Assembly: GCF_900117415.1 (NCBI RefSeq) | Contig: NZ_FPEI01000004.1 | Coordinates: 558,001 to 622,000, forward strand | DNA: 64,000 bases | Origin: Hyphomicrobium sp. CS1BSMeth3 | Lineage (GTDB): Bacteria > Pseudomonadota > Alphaproteobacteria > Rhizobiales > Hyphomicrobiaceae | Reading direction: 5' to 3' | Program-made: the position numbers and the translations under genes | Shown here: positions 28,420 to 38,045 of the stretch, one piece after another | Layout: the number at the start of each line of letters is the position of its first letter | Numbering within the stretch: position 1 is the stretch's first letter | The notes under the pieces: generated by a model | Seen by the model: the letters and a program-made list of their open reading frames with translations, nothing else | The model's database searches: none | Told to the model about the DNA's origin: nothing

Positions 28420-28455
28420 GGCCATGTGGAGAGCGTTCGCGTGTGGTGCCCACTT

Positions 28456-28573
28456 CCCCTTCTCCCCGTCCTTACGGGGAGAAGGTCGGGATGAGGGGCG
28501 GCCCATTTGCCGACGTCAGCGTTTGCCGCTGCCCCTCACCCTAACCCTCTCCCCGCAAGAGCGGGGAGAGGGG
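28456..28573. repeat. REP-like inverted pair (family A), copy 3
   Basis: Units CCCCTTCTCCCCG/CGGGGAGAAGG and CCCTCTCCCCGC/GCGGGGAGAGGGG face each other across GCCCATTTGCCGACGTCAGC. It leads into a family D copy after about 32 bp. Confidence 0.9.
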
Positions 28574-28605
28574 ATGCTGTCGCGCTCGCGGCAAACTGCA
28601 AATTT

Positions 28606-28682
28606 ATAAAAGACGGGGGCTCCGGGGGTGTCCCCCGGTCGGGGCGTGGGGCCCGAGGCCCCACTCGTGGCGAAGCCACGAC
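28606..28682 (+). repeat. Family D repeat, copy 3
   Basis: ATAAAAGACGGGGGC, then CCGGGGGTGTCCCCCGG, then GGGGCCC/GAGGCCCC-type dyads and the closing hairpin CGTGGCGAAGCCACG. It lies just past the ndvA 3' end. Confidence 0.85.
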
Positions 28683-28707
28683 GTACGAGACGCACGACCA
28701 CACACCG

Positions 28708-30540
28708 CTACGCCTCGGTCTTCTCCTTCACCTCGGTCGGCTCGGTGAAGCCGCCTTCCGCGACGAGGCGCGCGAAGAGGCCGCCCTGATCGACCAGCTC
28801 GCGGAACTTGCCGCGCTCGATGATCTCGCCGTGCTGCATCACCATAATCTTGTCGGCATTGGCGACCGTCGAGAGGCGGTGCGCGATGATGAAGGTGGTG
28901 CGCCCTTTGCGGAGCGCATCGAGGGCACGTTTGATGCGTGCCTCGGTCTCGGCATCGAGCGCACTCGTCGCCTCGTCAAGAATGAGGATCGGCGCGTCTT
29001 TGAGGATAGCGCGCGCGATCGCAAGGCGCTGGCGCTCACCGCCGGACAGCGCCGTGCCGCGCTCGCCGATCAGGAAATCGTAGCCGCCCTGCTTGCGCAT
29101 GATGAAGTCGTGCGCGCCTGCAAGCTCGGCGGCGCGCTTTACCTCTTCATCGGTCGCGCCCGGCTTGCCGATGCGGATGTTCTCGGCGATCGTGCGATTG
29201 AACAGACCTGCATCCTGGAACACGACGGCCACCGAGGACCGTAGCGAGGCGAGCGTGACATCGCGCACGTCGTGGCCATCGATGGTGATGCGCCCTTCCT
29301 GCGGATCGCGCAGACGCTGCAGCAGGGCGAGCGCCGTGGTCTTGCCGGCCCCCGTATGCCCGACGAGCGCCACGGTCTCGCCCGGCAGGGCCTCGAAGTT
29401 CGCGTCCTTGACGCCGATCGTGCCATCGGGGAAGCGGAAGGTGAGATCCTCGTAGCGCACGTGCCCGCGCGGCTGTTCGAGCGCGCGCGCGCCGGGACGG
29501 TCGAGGACCGGGCTCGTCGTGTCGACCAGATCGAAATAGGCGTCGATCGCCGGCTTCTGCTGAAAGAGGCCGAGAAAGAAATGCGAGAGCGCGTCGAGCC
29601 GCGTGATCAGCAGGTTTGCGAACGCGACGAAGCTGACGACCTGCCCGACCGACAGCTCGCCGCGCTGAACGAGAAGTGCGCCGAGCGCGAAGATGGCCAC
29701 CATCGTGATGGTCGATGCCGCACGCGTCAGCACCATGACGCCGGCCCACCAGGAAAGCACGGGATACTGCGCGGCAAGCAGCTCGCGCATGAGGCCGCGC
29801 AGGGCCTGCGACTCCGCTTCAAAGCGCACGTAGCTTTGCACGACCGTCACATTGCCGAGCACGTCGCCGACGCGGCCCGCAAGCTCGCGATGATAGCGCT
29901 CGACCTCGCCTTGCTGATCGATCGTGCGCTTGAACACGAACATGTTCGCGGCGAGATAGACCGCGCCGAGGCCGAACAGCAGCGCCGCCATGCGCACGTC
30001 GATCGTCAGGGCCGTCGGAATGAGCAGGGCGATCGAGACGAGCGCGGCGAGATGATCGCGCATGAAGGCGAGCCAGAGACCGAACAGGCAGTCCGTGCCT
30101 TGCTGGATGGCGCGGATGACGGCGCCGGAGCCCTTACGCGCGTGATAGCTGATGGGCAGCGTGATCGCCTGATCGAAGGCCGTCGCCATGGCGATGAGAC
30201 GCCGCCGGTGCGCCAGCCGGTCCGCGGCCAGCGCGACGACCATCCCCGCGAGAATGCCGAAAAGGCCGAGCGCGGCCCAGAGCCCGATGAGCGAGAACGC
30301 GCCCGCACCCTGCGAGAGCGCGTCGACGACACGGCCGAACAGAATGGGCTCGGCAAGCAGGATAACGCCGATTGCGACGTTGGCAGCGACCAGGCTGCCG
30401 GCGAGCCCGCGCTCCGGCGCCAACAGGCCGAGCGCCCGGCGATATGTCGTGACGATGCTCACGCGTGGCAGAGTTGCCGACGCTTCCTCAGCCCCCTGCT
30501 TGCCCTGCACGTCGTTTGCCGTCTCGATGGTCTCGCTCAT
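28708..30540 (-). CDS. ndvA: Cyclic beta-glucan ABC exporter NdvA/ChvA-like
   Basis: The 610-residue half-transporter fuses an exporter-type membrane domain (about six helices, residues 25-330) to an ATPase. In rhizobia, NdvA/ChvA exports cyclic beta-(1,2)-glucan to the periplasm for osmoadaptation and host interaction. ATPase motifs: Walker A VGHTGAGKTTAL, signature GTALSGGERQRLAIARA, Walker B PILILDEATSALD, and the switch His in TFIIAHRLSTV. The membrane part contains the NdvA-like LPISYHARKGSGAVIRAIQQ. No glucan synthase (NdvB) is adjacent, so the substrate is inferred from similarity. The start overlaps the stop of the upstream FAD oxidoreductase by 4 bp. Confidence 0.88.
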   Translation of the reverse strand: MSETIETANDVQGKQGAEEASATLPRVSIVTTYRRALGLLAPERGLAGSLVAANVAIGVILLAEPILFGRVVDALSQGAGAFSLIGLWAALGLFGILAGMVVALAADRLAHRRRLIAMATAFDQAITLPISYHARKGSGAVIRAIQQGTDCLFGLWLAFMRDHLAALVSIALLIPTALTIDVRMAALLFGLGAVYLAANMFVFKRTIDQQGEVERYHRELAGRVGDVLGNVTVVQSYVRFEAESQALRGLMRELLAAQYPVLSWWAGVMVLTRAASTITMVAIFALGALLVQRGELSVGQVVSFVAFANLLITRLDALSHFFLGLFQQKPAIDAYFDLVDTTSPVLDRPGARALEQPRGHVRYEDLTFRFPDGTIGVKDANFEALPGETVALVGHTGAGKTTALALLQRLRDPQEGRITIDGHDVRDVTLASLRSSVAVVFQDAGLFNRTIAENIRIGKPGATDEEVKRAAELAGAHDFIMRKQGGYDFLIGERGTALSGGERQRLAIARAILKDAPILILDEATSALDAETEARIKRALDALRKGRTTFIIAHRLSTVANADKIMVMQHGEIIERGKFRELVDQGGLFARLVAEGGFTEPTEVKEKTEA

Positions 30541-31856
30541 GCCGGATCACGCTTCGGAAGAGAGGTCTTGCTTTTGCGGTATCGATGCGCGCGGCGATCC
30601 TGGAAGGTCAACCACGCGAACACACCCGGCATGAACCACGGCGTGCCGTTGTAGAACGGCACGGCCGCGGGCGGGCGCATGTCGAGCGCCGAGGCGCCAC
30701 GGTCCTCGCCGAGGATCTGCCACGCAGCTTTCTGCCCCGCCCAGCGCGCCCATACGACGCCCGAGCCGCAGTAGCCGGCGGCATAGCGCATTCCCTGCCT
30801 CGAGAAAATGCGCGGGATCATGTCGCGGTTCATGGCCACATGGCCGAACCAGCTATGCGTGAGCTCGACGTCCTCGACTTCAGGAAAGATGTCGATGAGG
30901 GCCTGGCGCAGATGGTCGGTCGGCCAGGTGGGTTCGCCGGCAATCGTCCCATCGCGCCCGCCGAAGAGAATGCGCCGGCCATCGGGCGAGGGGCGGTAGT
31001 AGTAGTGCAGCCTGCGCGTCTCGGAGAGCATCATGCGCTTCGGCATGAGCTGGCGCATGAGATTGTCCGAGAGCGGCGCGGTCGCGATGATGCGGCTCCT
31101 CACCGGCACCATGCGCCGGCGCAGCCAGCGGTCGGAGCGGTCCGTGTAGCCGTTCGTACCCGTGATCACATGGCGTGCCGCCACACGGCCGCGCGCCGTC
31201 TCGACCTCGTAGTCGAGCCCGTCGCTGCGAATGCCGGTGACGGCCGTCTCGCCGTGCACGATCGCGCCAGCGCCGCGCGCGAGCCGCAGCATCCCGGCAT
31301 GGAGCTTGGCCGGGTGCAGCCCGCCGATATCCATGCGCACGGCGCCGCCATGATAATAGTCCGTGCCGAGGTAGTTGCGCTGCTCGGCGCGCGGCACGGC
31401 GTAGGCCTCGATGCCGGTCGTCGCTTTGAGCATATCCGCCTCTCGGGCGAGGCGCTCGTAGTCGCCCGCCGTCGAGGCCCCCGCAAAGCGGCCGGTGACC
31501 GAAAACTCGCACTCGATGCCTTCGCGCGCGATGAACTGAGCGAGATCCTCGCGCGCCGCCTTGGCCTCGAGCAGCAGCGCGCGCGCCGTCGCCTCGCCGA
31601 ACTTCTTGGCGAGCTCATCGAACGAGGGCCTGAGATTGCCGCTGGCAATGCCGCCATTGCGCGTCGACGCGCCCTCGCCGGGGCGCATCTTGTCGAAGAC
31701 CTGGACGCTGCGCCCCGCCCGGGCGAGCGTGATCGCGGCTGAGAGCCCGGTATAGCCAGCCCCGACGATCACGACATCGCATTTCGAGCGCACGGGCTCG
31801 CGCGGCAGCGTCGCCGGAGGCGCGGCTTCCCACCAATAGGGGTCGGATCGGATCAT
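30537..31856 (-). CDS. FAD-dependent amine/amino-acid oxidoreductase (DAO family)
   Basis: This 439-residue flavoprotein belongs to the DadA/PuuB-like glycine oxidase group. The FAD motif CDVVIVGAGYTGLSAAITLA begins near residue 28, and FDKMRPGEGASTRNGGIASG follows, as in gamma-glutamylputrescine oxidase-type enzymes. The C-terminal GYCGSGVVWARWAGQKAA is the second FAD-binding segment. It probably oxidises an amine or N-substituted amino acid. Translational coupling to ndvA (ATGA overlap) places both in one transcript, which is odd functionally. Confidence 0.9.
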   Translation of the reverse strand: MIRSDPYWWEAAPPATLPREPVRSKCDVVIVGAGYTGLSAAITLARAGRSVQVFDKMRPGEGASTRNGGIASGNLRPSFDELAKKFGEATARALLLEAKAAREDLAQFIAREGIECEFSVTGRFAGASTAGDYERLAREADMLKATTGIEAYAVPRAEQRNYLGTDYYHGGAVRMDIGGLHPAKLHAGMLRLARGAGAIVHGETAVTGIRSDGLDYEVETARGRVAARHVITGTNGYTDRSDRWLRRRMVPVRSRIIATAPLSDNLMRQLMPKRMMLSETRRLHYYYRPSPDGRRILFGGRDGTIAGEPTWPTDHLRQALIDIFPEVEDVELTHSWFGHVAMNRDMIPRIFSRQGMRYAAGYCGSGVVWARWAGQKAAWQILGEDRGASALDMRPPAAVPFYNGTPWFMPGVFAWLTFQDRRAHRYRKSKTSLPKRDPA

Positions 31857-31934
31857 TGCGGGGTTCGGGCTGCTTCGGGTTGTATCAGAAGCCGCTCATA
31901 CGGCCATGGGACGATCAGTAAAACGCCCAAGAAC

Positions 31935-31970
31935 GCAAAATGATTGACCGTTTGAAGTCAATCATTTTGC
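31935..31970. terminator. Perfect 14-bp hairpin, probable bidirectional terminator
   Basis: GCAAAATGATTGAC and GTCAATCATTTTGC are exact inverse complements around an 8-base loop. It sits between the 3' end of the metallo-hydrolase gene and the start of the FAD oxidoreductase (both minus strand). A-rich and T-rich arm ends could terminate transcription, but there is no separate U tract. Confidence 0.6.
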
Positions 31971-32011
31971 GACACCGCGCCACGCCCGCTGGCCCCAACT
32001 TGATCCGGCCC

Positions 32012-32995
32012 CTACAGGTTGAACTGGAAGCTGGCCGGCACCCAACGGTAGCCCGCGGCCGTCTTCTCGACCCAGCCGACCGACGGAAACGGCATGTGAA
32101 AGCCAACCACGGGGATCTTGTCCGCCGACACCATGTCGAATGTCTTCTTACGCACCTCGACGGCCATGTCCTTATCCTGGTCGAAGGCCACATGCCACTC
32201 GGGGTGTTGGATCGAGACGATGTAATGGTTGGCAGTATCCGCCCAGTTGTAGAGCCGCTTGCCCTCGCTCTCGATGTGGAACGCAAGCATGCCTGGTGAA
32301 TGGCCGAACGCAGGCACCGCCCGGATGCCGCTGACGATCTCGTCGTTGCCCTTGATCATGGTCGCCTTCTCGCCGAGCGGCGCCGCCTGGGTCATGAACA
32401 AGTCGCGGGTGGGCTTTCGCGCCTCCGGGATGTTTTCGCCCTTGTTCCAGTAATCGAACTCGGTGGCGCCGAACACGTAGCGGGCATTCGGGTAGATCGG
32501 CTTGCCATCGGCCATGAGCCCACCGATGTGATCAGGGTGGCCGTGCGAGAGGACGACAATGTCGACCTGGGCCGGACTATAGCCGGCAGTGACCAGCAGG
32601 TCGGAGAGATGTCCCGCTGTCTTCATGCGCCCTTTGGGATTGCCGGCATCGAACATCACCAGCTCTTTACCGGTGTTGACGAGCGTGACGACGTAGGGGT
32701 TCTCATGCCGGGTCGCCGGCAAGCCGTGCGCCTGGACGAGCGCTTGGACGACCTCGGCCGGCTGGTTGTTGCCGAATGCCGGATGCGGCCCATTTCCCTG
32801 CACGTAGCCGTCGAGGATGTTCGTCACCTCGAAGGCCCCGAGCTTGAAGCGATAGATCGAGGGCCGCGAGACGCCGAGCATCGGCGCGGCCGCCTGGGCA
32901 ATCTGTGGAATCGCGCTGCCGAGCGCGCCGAGTGCGGCGGCGCCCCCCGCGAGCTTGAGCGCATCGCGGCGTGTCACCGAAGAATGCTTCGTCAT
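32012..32995 (-). CDS. Tat-exported metallo-beta-lactamase-fold hydrolase (methyl-parathion-hydrolase-like)
   Basis: The 327-residue protein begins with a twin-arginine signal TRRDALKLAGGAAALGA, ending near ...AQAAA. It carries the binuclear metal motif LSHGHPDHIGG, the third ligand His in AFGHSPGML, and Asp in YNWADTANH. The flow RFKLGAFEVTNILDG, VLSHGHPDHIGGLM, PNARYVFGATEFDYW resembles methyl parathion hydrolase and related periplasmic MBL esterases/lactonases. Start ATG 32995 follows GGGAGGAAC; the frame continues upstream but the signal defines the start. It is divergent from the coxSLM-like operon, which may indicate a shared role or just shared promoter space. Confidence 0.88.
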   Translation of the reverse strand: MTKHSSVTRRDALKLAGGAAALGALGSAIPQIAQAAAPMLGVSRPSIYRFKLGAFEVTNILDGYVQGNGPHPAFGNNQPAEVVQALVQAHGLPATRHENPYVVTLVNTGKELVMFDAGNPKGRMKTAGHLSDLLVTAGYSPAQVDIVVLSHGHPDHIGGLMADGKPIYPNARYVFGATEFDYWNKGENIPEARKPTRDLFMTQAAPLGEKATMIKGNDEIVSGIRAVPAFGHSPGMLAFHIESEGKRLYNWADTANHYIVSIQHPEWHVAFDQDKDMAVEVRKKTFDMVSADKIPVVGFHMPFPSVGWVEKTAAGYRWVPASFQFNL

Positions 32996-33280
32996 AATCC
33001 CAGTTCCTCCCTTGTCATTCAAATACGCCACGCCGCGGGTCACCCGAAGATGGCTCGCGGCGGCGTGGCAGCCGTTACTGCATTTTCACAATAGCGGCAG
33101 CCGCACGACCTTTCGATGGCGGCCCCCACCGGAAGACACATGACGACTTGAACAATCCGTGAGGTCGCATCGCAGCAAAGTCCATCGCTCGATCGGCGAA
33201 GCGCGCATCTAGCCTTTGGTCGCTCCCGCGCCGCTGCTGCTTGACGGCCTCGATACGACGGCGCAGGATCAGTCTGCATA
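32996..33280. other. Divergent regulatory region upstream of MBL and cox-like genes
   Basis: No gene is visible. A 10-bp inverted repeat GCCACGCCGC (33027-33036) / GCGGCGTGGC (33060-33069) lies just upstream of the MBL ribosome site and could be an operator or attenuator. The cox-like side then runs into repeat B copy 2. Confidence 0.4.
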
Positions 33281-33446
33281 CTAGTGTGATGACCGAGAAA
33301 TTCGCCATTACTCGCGGCACAGCATGGAGCGAATTTCTCGATCTGAATCACACTAGCAAGACTATTCTTTTAGTGTCCCTTTTGATTCCGAAGTTCGCTC
33401 GCGACACCAGCTTCAAGGTATGGCGAACTTCGGAATCGGGACACTA
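33281..33446 (+). repeat. 166-bp bipartite palindromic element (family B), copy 2
   Basis: Modules 33281-33356 (CTAGTGTGAT...ATCACACTAG) and 33371-33446 (TAGTGTCCC...GGGACACTA) flank a 14-bp linker. The stems are essentially perfect here. It lies 131 bp upstream of coxS, in the promoter or leader region. Confidence 0.95.
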
Positions 33447-33577
33447 ACTCGTAGTTTCAGAGGCTTGCTGCAGCGCACCGCCCGGCACGGCCGCACACCG
33501 CATCGCAAGGAGACCCGTCCGACATCCAGACGCCACGCACCGCGTACAAATAAGAACGCCGAACCGGAGGACGCCGA

Positions 33578-34066
<489 letters not shown>

Positions 34067-34093
34067 CGTGACAGGCGGACAGGAGATATCCCC

Positions 34094-36460
34094 ATGACGG
34101 ATCAGGGCATTGGCGCTTCAGTCAAGCGCAAGGAAGATCTGCGTTTCATCACTGGCAAGGGCCAGTACGTCGACGACATCAACCGGCACGGACAGGCCTA
34201 CGCGGTCTTCGCCCGCTCGCCGGTCGCGCACGCGACGATCAACAACATCGACGTGAGCGAGGCGCTCGCTTCGCCCGGCGTGCTCGGTGTCTACACCGGC
34301 GCGGATCTCGCAGCCGACAAGATCGGCGGCCTCATCTGCGGCTGGATGATCCACTCCAAGGACGGCTCGCCCATGAAGGCGGGCGCACATCCCGCGCTCG
34401 CGCAGGGCAAGGTGCGCTATGTCGGCGACCACGTCGCCGTCGTCATCGCCGAGACGCTCGATCAGGCCAAGGACGCCGCCGGTCTCATTCAGGTCGACTA
34501 CGGCGAGCTGCCGGCGGTCGTCGACGTGGCGAGCGCGCAGGCCGCCGGCAAGGCGCAGATCCACGACGAGGCGCCGGGCAACACCGTCTACCAGTGGCAC
34601 CTCGGCGACAAAGACGCGGTCGACGCGGCCTTCTCGAAGGCGGCGCATGTGACGAAGCTCGACATCGTCAACAACCGCCTCGTGCCGAACGCCATGGAGC
34701 CGCGCGCCGCGATCGGCGACTACGACGCGGGCCAGGACCAGTTCACGCTCTACACGACGAGCCAGAACCCGCACGTCGCGCGCCTCGTGCTCTCGGCCTT
34801 CATCGGCATTGCGCCCGAGAACAAGCTGCGCGTGATCGCCCCGGATGTAGGCGGCGGCTTCGGCTCGAAGATCTTCATCTATGCCGAGGAGACGGTCTGC
34901 ATCTGGGCGGCCAAGAAAGTCGGCCGTCCGGTGAAGTGGGTTGCCGAGCGCACGGAGGCTTTCCTCGCCGATGCGCACGGGCGTGATCACGTCACGACCG
35001 CCGAGCTCGCCATGGACGTGAGCGGCAAGATCCTGGCGCTCAGGGCGAGCACGAAGGCCAACCTCGGCGCCTATCTCTCGACGTTCGCTTCCTCGGTGCC
35101 GACATACCTCTACGCGCCGCTCCTCTCGGGTCAGTACGACATCCCGGCCATCTACTGCGAGGTCGATGGCGTCTACACGACCACGACGCCCGTCGATGCC
35201 TATCGCGGCGCCGGCCGGCCCGAAGCGACCTTCGTCGTCGAGCGCTTGATCGAAGTTGCCGCCCGCGAGACCGGTCGCGATCCGGCCGAGTTCCGGCGGA
35301 TGAACTTCATCAAGTCCTTCCCGCATCAGACGCCGGTGATCATGGCCTATGATGCCGGGAACTACGGCGCCTCCCTCGATAAGGCCCTCGAGATGGCCGA
35401 CTACAAGGGCCTCGCCGCGCGCAAGGCCGAGAGTGCCAAGAAGGGCAAGCTGCGCGGGCTCGGCTTCTCCGCCTACATCGAAGCGTGCGGCATCGCGCCA
35501 TCGCGCGCAGTCGGCTCGCTCGGTGCCGGCGTCGGCCTCTGGGAGAGCGCGGAGATCCGCGTGAACCCGGTCGGCACCATCGAGGTGCTGACCGGCTCGC
35601 ACAGCCACGGCCAGGGCCACGAGACGACCTTCGCCCAGGTCATTGCGTCGAAGCTCGGCGTGCCCATCGAGCAGGTCTCGATCGTGCACGGTGATACCGA
35701 CAAAGTGCAGATGGGCATGGGCACGTACGGCTCGCGCTCGGGCGCGGTCGGTGCCTCGGCGATCGTGAAAGCCTCGGAGAAGATCATCGCCAAGGGCAAG
35801 CGCGTTGCCGCCGCCTGCATGGAAGTGCCGGAGGACAGCGTCGACTTCGAGAACGGCGAGTTCCTCGGCCGCGGCACGAACAAGAAGATGACTTTCGGCG
35901 AGGTCGCGCTGCAGGCCTATGTCGCCCACAAGTTCGATCCGGAAGTGATCGAGCCCGGGCTCAAGGAAGGCTCGTTCTACGACCCGAAGAACTTCACCTT
36001 CCCCTCGGGCGTGCACATTGCCGAGATCGAGATCGATCCTGAAACCGGCCACACGAGGATCGACCGCTGGACGGCCGTCGACGATTTCGGGATCCTCATC
36101 AATCCCATGATCGTCGAAGGACAGGTGCACGGCGGCATTGCCCAGGGCGTCGGCCAGGCCATGCTCGAGCACACCGTCTACGACGAGAACGGCCAGCTCA
36201 TCACCGGCAGCTTCATGGACTACACCATGCCGCGCGCCGATGACCTGCCGTCGTACAACGTCGCGATGACGACCACGCCCTGCCCGTCGAACCCGCTCGG
36301 CGTGAAGGGCTGCGGCGAGGCCGGCGCCATTGCCGCTCCGCCCGCGCTCATCAATGCGATTACAGACGCCCTCGGGCACGAGGACATTGCAATGCCGGCA
36401 ACACCGCAAGCGGTGTGGCGCGCGGCGCAAAAATCGGCACGCAAGATGGCGGCGGAATAA
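34094..36460 (+). CDS. coxL: Molybdopterin large subunit, form II CO-dehydrogenase-like
   Basis: This 788-residue catalytic subunit of the xanthine oxidase family binds the Mo-MCD cofactor. The active-site loop reads AYRGAGR (residues about 369-375), the form II signature, not the AYXCSFR of true CO-oxidising form I CoxL, whose Cys binds Cu. Other motifs: the Gln-loop GGGFGSKIF near 255, [16 protein letters not shown] near 503, and the catalytic Glu in [15 protein letters not shown] near the C-terminus. The true substrate could be an aldehyde, a heterocycle or an aliphatic acid derivative. AGGAGAT precedes the ATG. Confidence 0.92.
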   Translation: MTDQGIGASVKRKEDLRFITGKGQYVDDINRHGQAYAVFARSPVAHATINNIDVSEALASPGVLGVYTGADLAADKIGGLICGWMIHSKDGSPMKAGAHPALAQGKVRYVGDHVAVVIAETLDQAKDAAGLIQVDYGELPAVVDVASAQAAGKAQIHDEAPGNTVYQWHLGDKDAVDAAFSKAAHVTKLDIVNNRLVPNAMEPRAAIGDYDAGQDQFTLYTTSQNPHVARLVLSAFIGIAPENKLRVIAPDVGGGFGSKIFIYAEETVCIWAAKKVGRPVKWVAERTEAFLADAHGRDHVTTAELAMDVSGKILALRASTKANLGAYLSTFASSVPTYLYAPLLSGQYDIPAIYCEVDGVYTTTTPVDAYRGAGRPEATFVVERLIEVAARETGRDPAEFRRMNFIKSFPHQTPVIMAYDAGNYGASLDKALEMADYKGLAARKAESAKKGKLRGLGFSAYIEACGIAPSRAVGSLGAGVGLWESAEIRVNPVGTIEVLTGSHSHGQGHETTFAQVIASKLGVPIEQVSIVHGDTDKVQMGMGTYGSRSGAVGASAIVKASEKIIAKGKRVAAACMEVPEDSVDFENGEFLGRGTNKKMTFGEVALQAYVAHKFDPEVIEPGLKEGSFYDPKNFTFPSGVHIAEIEIDPETGHTRIDRWTAVDDFGILINPMIVEGQVHGGIAQGVGQAMLEHTVYDENGQLITGSFMDYTMPRADDLPSYNVAMTTTPCPSNPLGVKGCGEAGAIAAPPALINAITDALGHEDIAMPATPQAVWRAAQKSARKMAAE

Positions 36461-36471
36461 GGGAGGATACC

Positions 36472-37263
36472 ATGCAAGCTTTCGATTACCGCCGCCCGGG
36501 CACGCTCAACGAGGCGGATCTCGCGCTCAAGGCCTCGCCCGGTGCCAAGCTCCTCGCGGGCGGCCAGACGTTGCTGCCGACCATGAAGCTGCGCCTCGCA
36601 ACGCCGGATTCGATCATCGATCTCTCCGGGATCGCGTCGCTCAAGGGCATTGCGCGCAAGGATGGCGGGCTCGCCATCGGCGCCATGACCACACACGCGG
36701 CTGTGGCAACGTCGGGCGACGTGAAGGGCGCCATTCCCGGCCTCGCCAAACTCGCTGGCGGCATCGGCGATCCGCAGGTGCGCCACCGAGGCACGATCGG
36801 TGGCTCGATCGCCAACAACGACCCGGCGGCCGACTATCCGGCCGCGGTGCTCGCACTCGGTGCCACGCTGCAGACCAGCAAGCGCAGCATCTCCGCCGAT
36901 GATTTCTTCCAGGGCCTGTTCGCGACGGCGCTTGAAGAAAACGAGATCCTGACGGAGATCAACTTCCCGGTCCCGCAGAGCTTCGCATACGCGAAGTTCG
37001 ACCAGCCGGCCTCGCGCTTTGCCCTTGTCGGCGTCGCGGTGGCGCGCACCGCGGGCGGCGTGCGCGTGGCGGTCACCGGCGCCGGCCAGTCCGGCGTGTT
37101 CCGCTGGACGGAGGCAGAGAAGGCGCTGTCGGCGAACTTCTCGGCCTCAGCCCTCGACAGCATCAAGCTCGATGCGTCGAACGTGATGTCGGACGTGCAT
37201 GGGAGTGCGGACTACCGCGCCCACCTCGTCGGCGTCATGGCAAGGCGCGCCGTCGCTGGCTGA
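36472..37263 (+). CDS. coxM: Molybdenum hydroxylase FAD subunit (CoxM-like)
   Basis: The 263-residue medium subunit binds FAD and passes electrons to the acceptor. Seen: KLLAGGQTLLPTMKLRLATP (flavin pyrophosphate loop) near residue 25 and RHRGTIGGSIANNDPAADYP near 103, both diagnostic. I start at ATG 36472, preceded by GGGAGG; the frame opens upstream inside coxL. It completes the operon; no coxD/E/F/G-type maturation genes follow. A REP-like repeat begins ten bases after the stop. Confidence 0.93.
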   Translation: MQAFDYRRPGTLNEADLALKASPGAKLLAGGQTLLPTMKLRLATPDSIIDLSGIASLKGIARKDGGLAIGAMTTHAAVATSGDVKGAIPGLAKLAGGIGDPQVRHRGTIGGSIANNDPAADYPAAVLALGATLQTSKRSISADDFFQGLFATALEENEILTEINFPVPQSFAYAKFDQPASRFALVGVAVARTAGGVRVAVTGAGQSGVFRWTEAEKALSANFSASALDSIKLDASNVMSDVHGSADYRAHLVGVMARRAVAG

Positions 37264-37273
37264 GCGCCCACTT

Positions 37274-37390
37274 CCCCTTCTCCCCGTTCTTTACGGGGAG
37301 AAGGTCGGGATGAGGGGCGGGAACTAGCGCGACGTCAACGTATGCCGCCGCCCCTCACCCTAACCCTCTCCCCGCACGCGGGGAGAGGGG
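37274..37390. repeat. REP-like inverted pair (family A), copy 4
   Basis: CCCCTTCTCCCCG/CGGGGAGAAGG with GTCGGGATGAGGGGCGGG, then GCCGCCCCTCACCCTAACCC with CTCTCCCCGC/GCGGGGAGAG. It sits directly between coxM and the phasin gene, convergent. Confidence 0.9.
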
Positions 37391-37428
37391 ATGAAGGAAA
37401 AACCACGACCGGCCGTTTCAGTTCAGCC

Positions 37429-37875
37429 CTACGCCGCGCGGTGCTCGCCAGGCCGGTGGGGCAGGTCAGGCGCCGGGATCTGCCAGCCCGGAAAGCCGAA
37501 GACGCCGGGGAAGACCAGCGTATCCCGCTCGCGCGCGCCTTGTGCGCCCGGTGGCGAACCCATCTCGCCATCGAACGACCGCAGCGCCGTCACGACGCGC
37601 TGCGAGTAGTCCGCGTAGTCGCGCAGCATCGTCTGCCAGAAGCGGGCCTGCGCAGCGACGAGATCCTGCGGACCGCGGCACTGGGCGATTTCATTGGGGA
37701 TGTCCAGGTAGGCCTTCGCTCGCCGCCCCACGAGCGAGGCAAACTCGAGATTGGCACAGGCAGCGCACTTCATCATTGGCGCAACGGCATTCGCCGCCTG
37801 CTCAGTGGACGCAACCAGACCGTGGAACGGCTCGTTCTCGGACCGGCCCGACTGGTTCTGCTTCGGATTGGTCAT
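37429..37875 (-). CDS. Phasin family protein
   Basis: This 148-residue small protein probably coats polyhydroxybutyrate granules. The family-like centre is MMKCAACANLEFASLVGRR followed by RAKAYLDIPNEIAQCRGPQDLVAAQARFWQTML, split here as IPNEIAQCRGPQDLVA and QARFWQTMLRDYADYSQ. The C-terminus is Pro/Gly rich. Start ATG 37875 is preceded by GAGGAG at good spacing; an open frame continues upstream without homology. Several Cys (CAAC, QCRG) are unusual for phasins. No phaC/phaZ gene is nearby. Confidence 0.8.
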   Translation of the reverse strand: MTNPKQNQSGRSENEPFHGLVASTEQAANAVAPMMKCAACANLEFASLVGRRAKAYLDIPNEIAQCRGPQDLVAAQARFWQTMLRDYADYSQRVVTALRSFDGEMGSPPGAQGARERDTLVFPGVFGFPGWQIPAPDLPHRPGEHRAA

Positions 37876-38045
37876 AACGCCGCACTCCTCGTTCACCCGG
37901 CGCGCAACGCACGGCACCGGGACCGGCGCACCCCGTGGGCCGGCGTTGTTCACCATACGCCCATCGCGGCACCCGCGCATTGACCTTGCGCAAGTGCCGG
38001 ACGGGGAAGGCGAAACGAGGAGTTTGGGGTCAGGGTCGGCAGGCC

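Noticed and set aside
34118-36430. 770-residue open frame on the minus strand
   Set aside because: It is antisense to the well-recognised CoxL gene; long antisense frames are common in GC-rich DNA, and it has no family motif.
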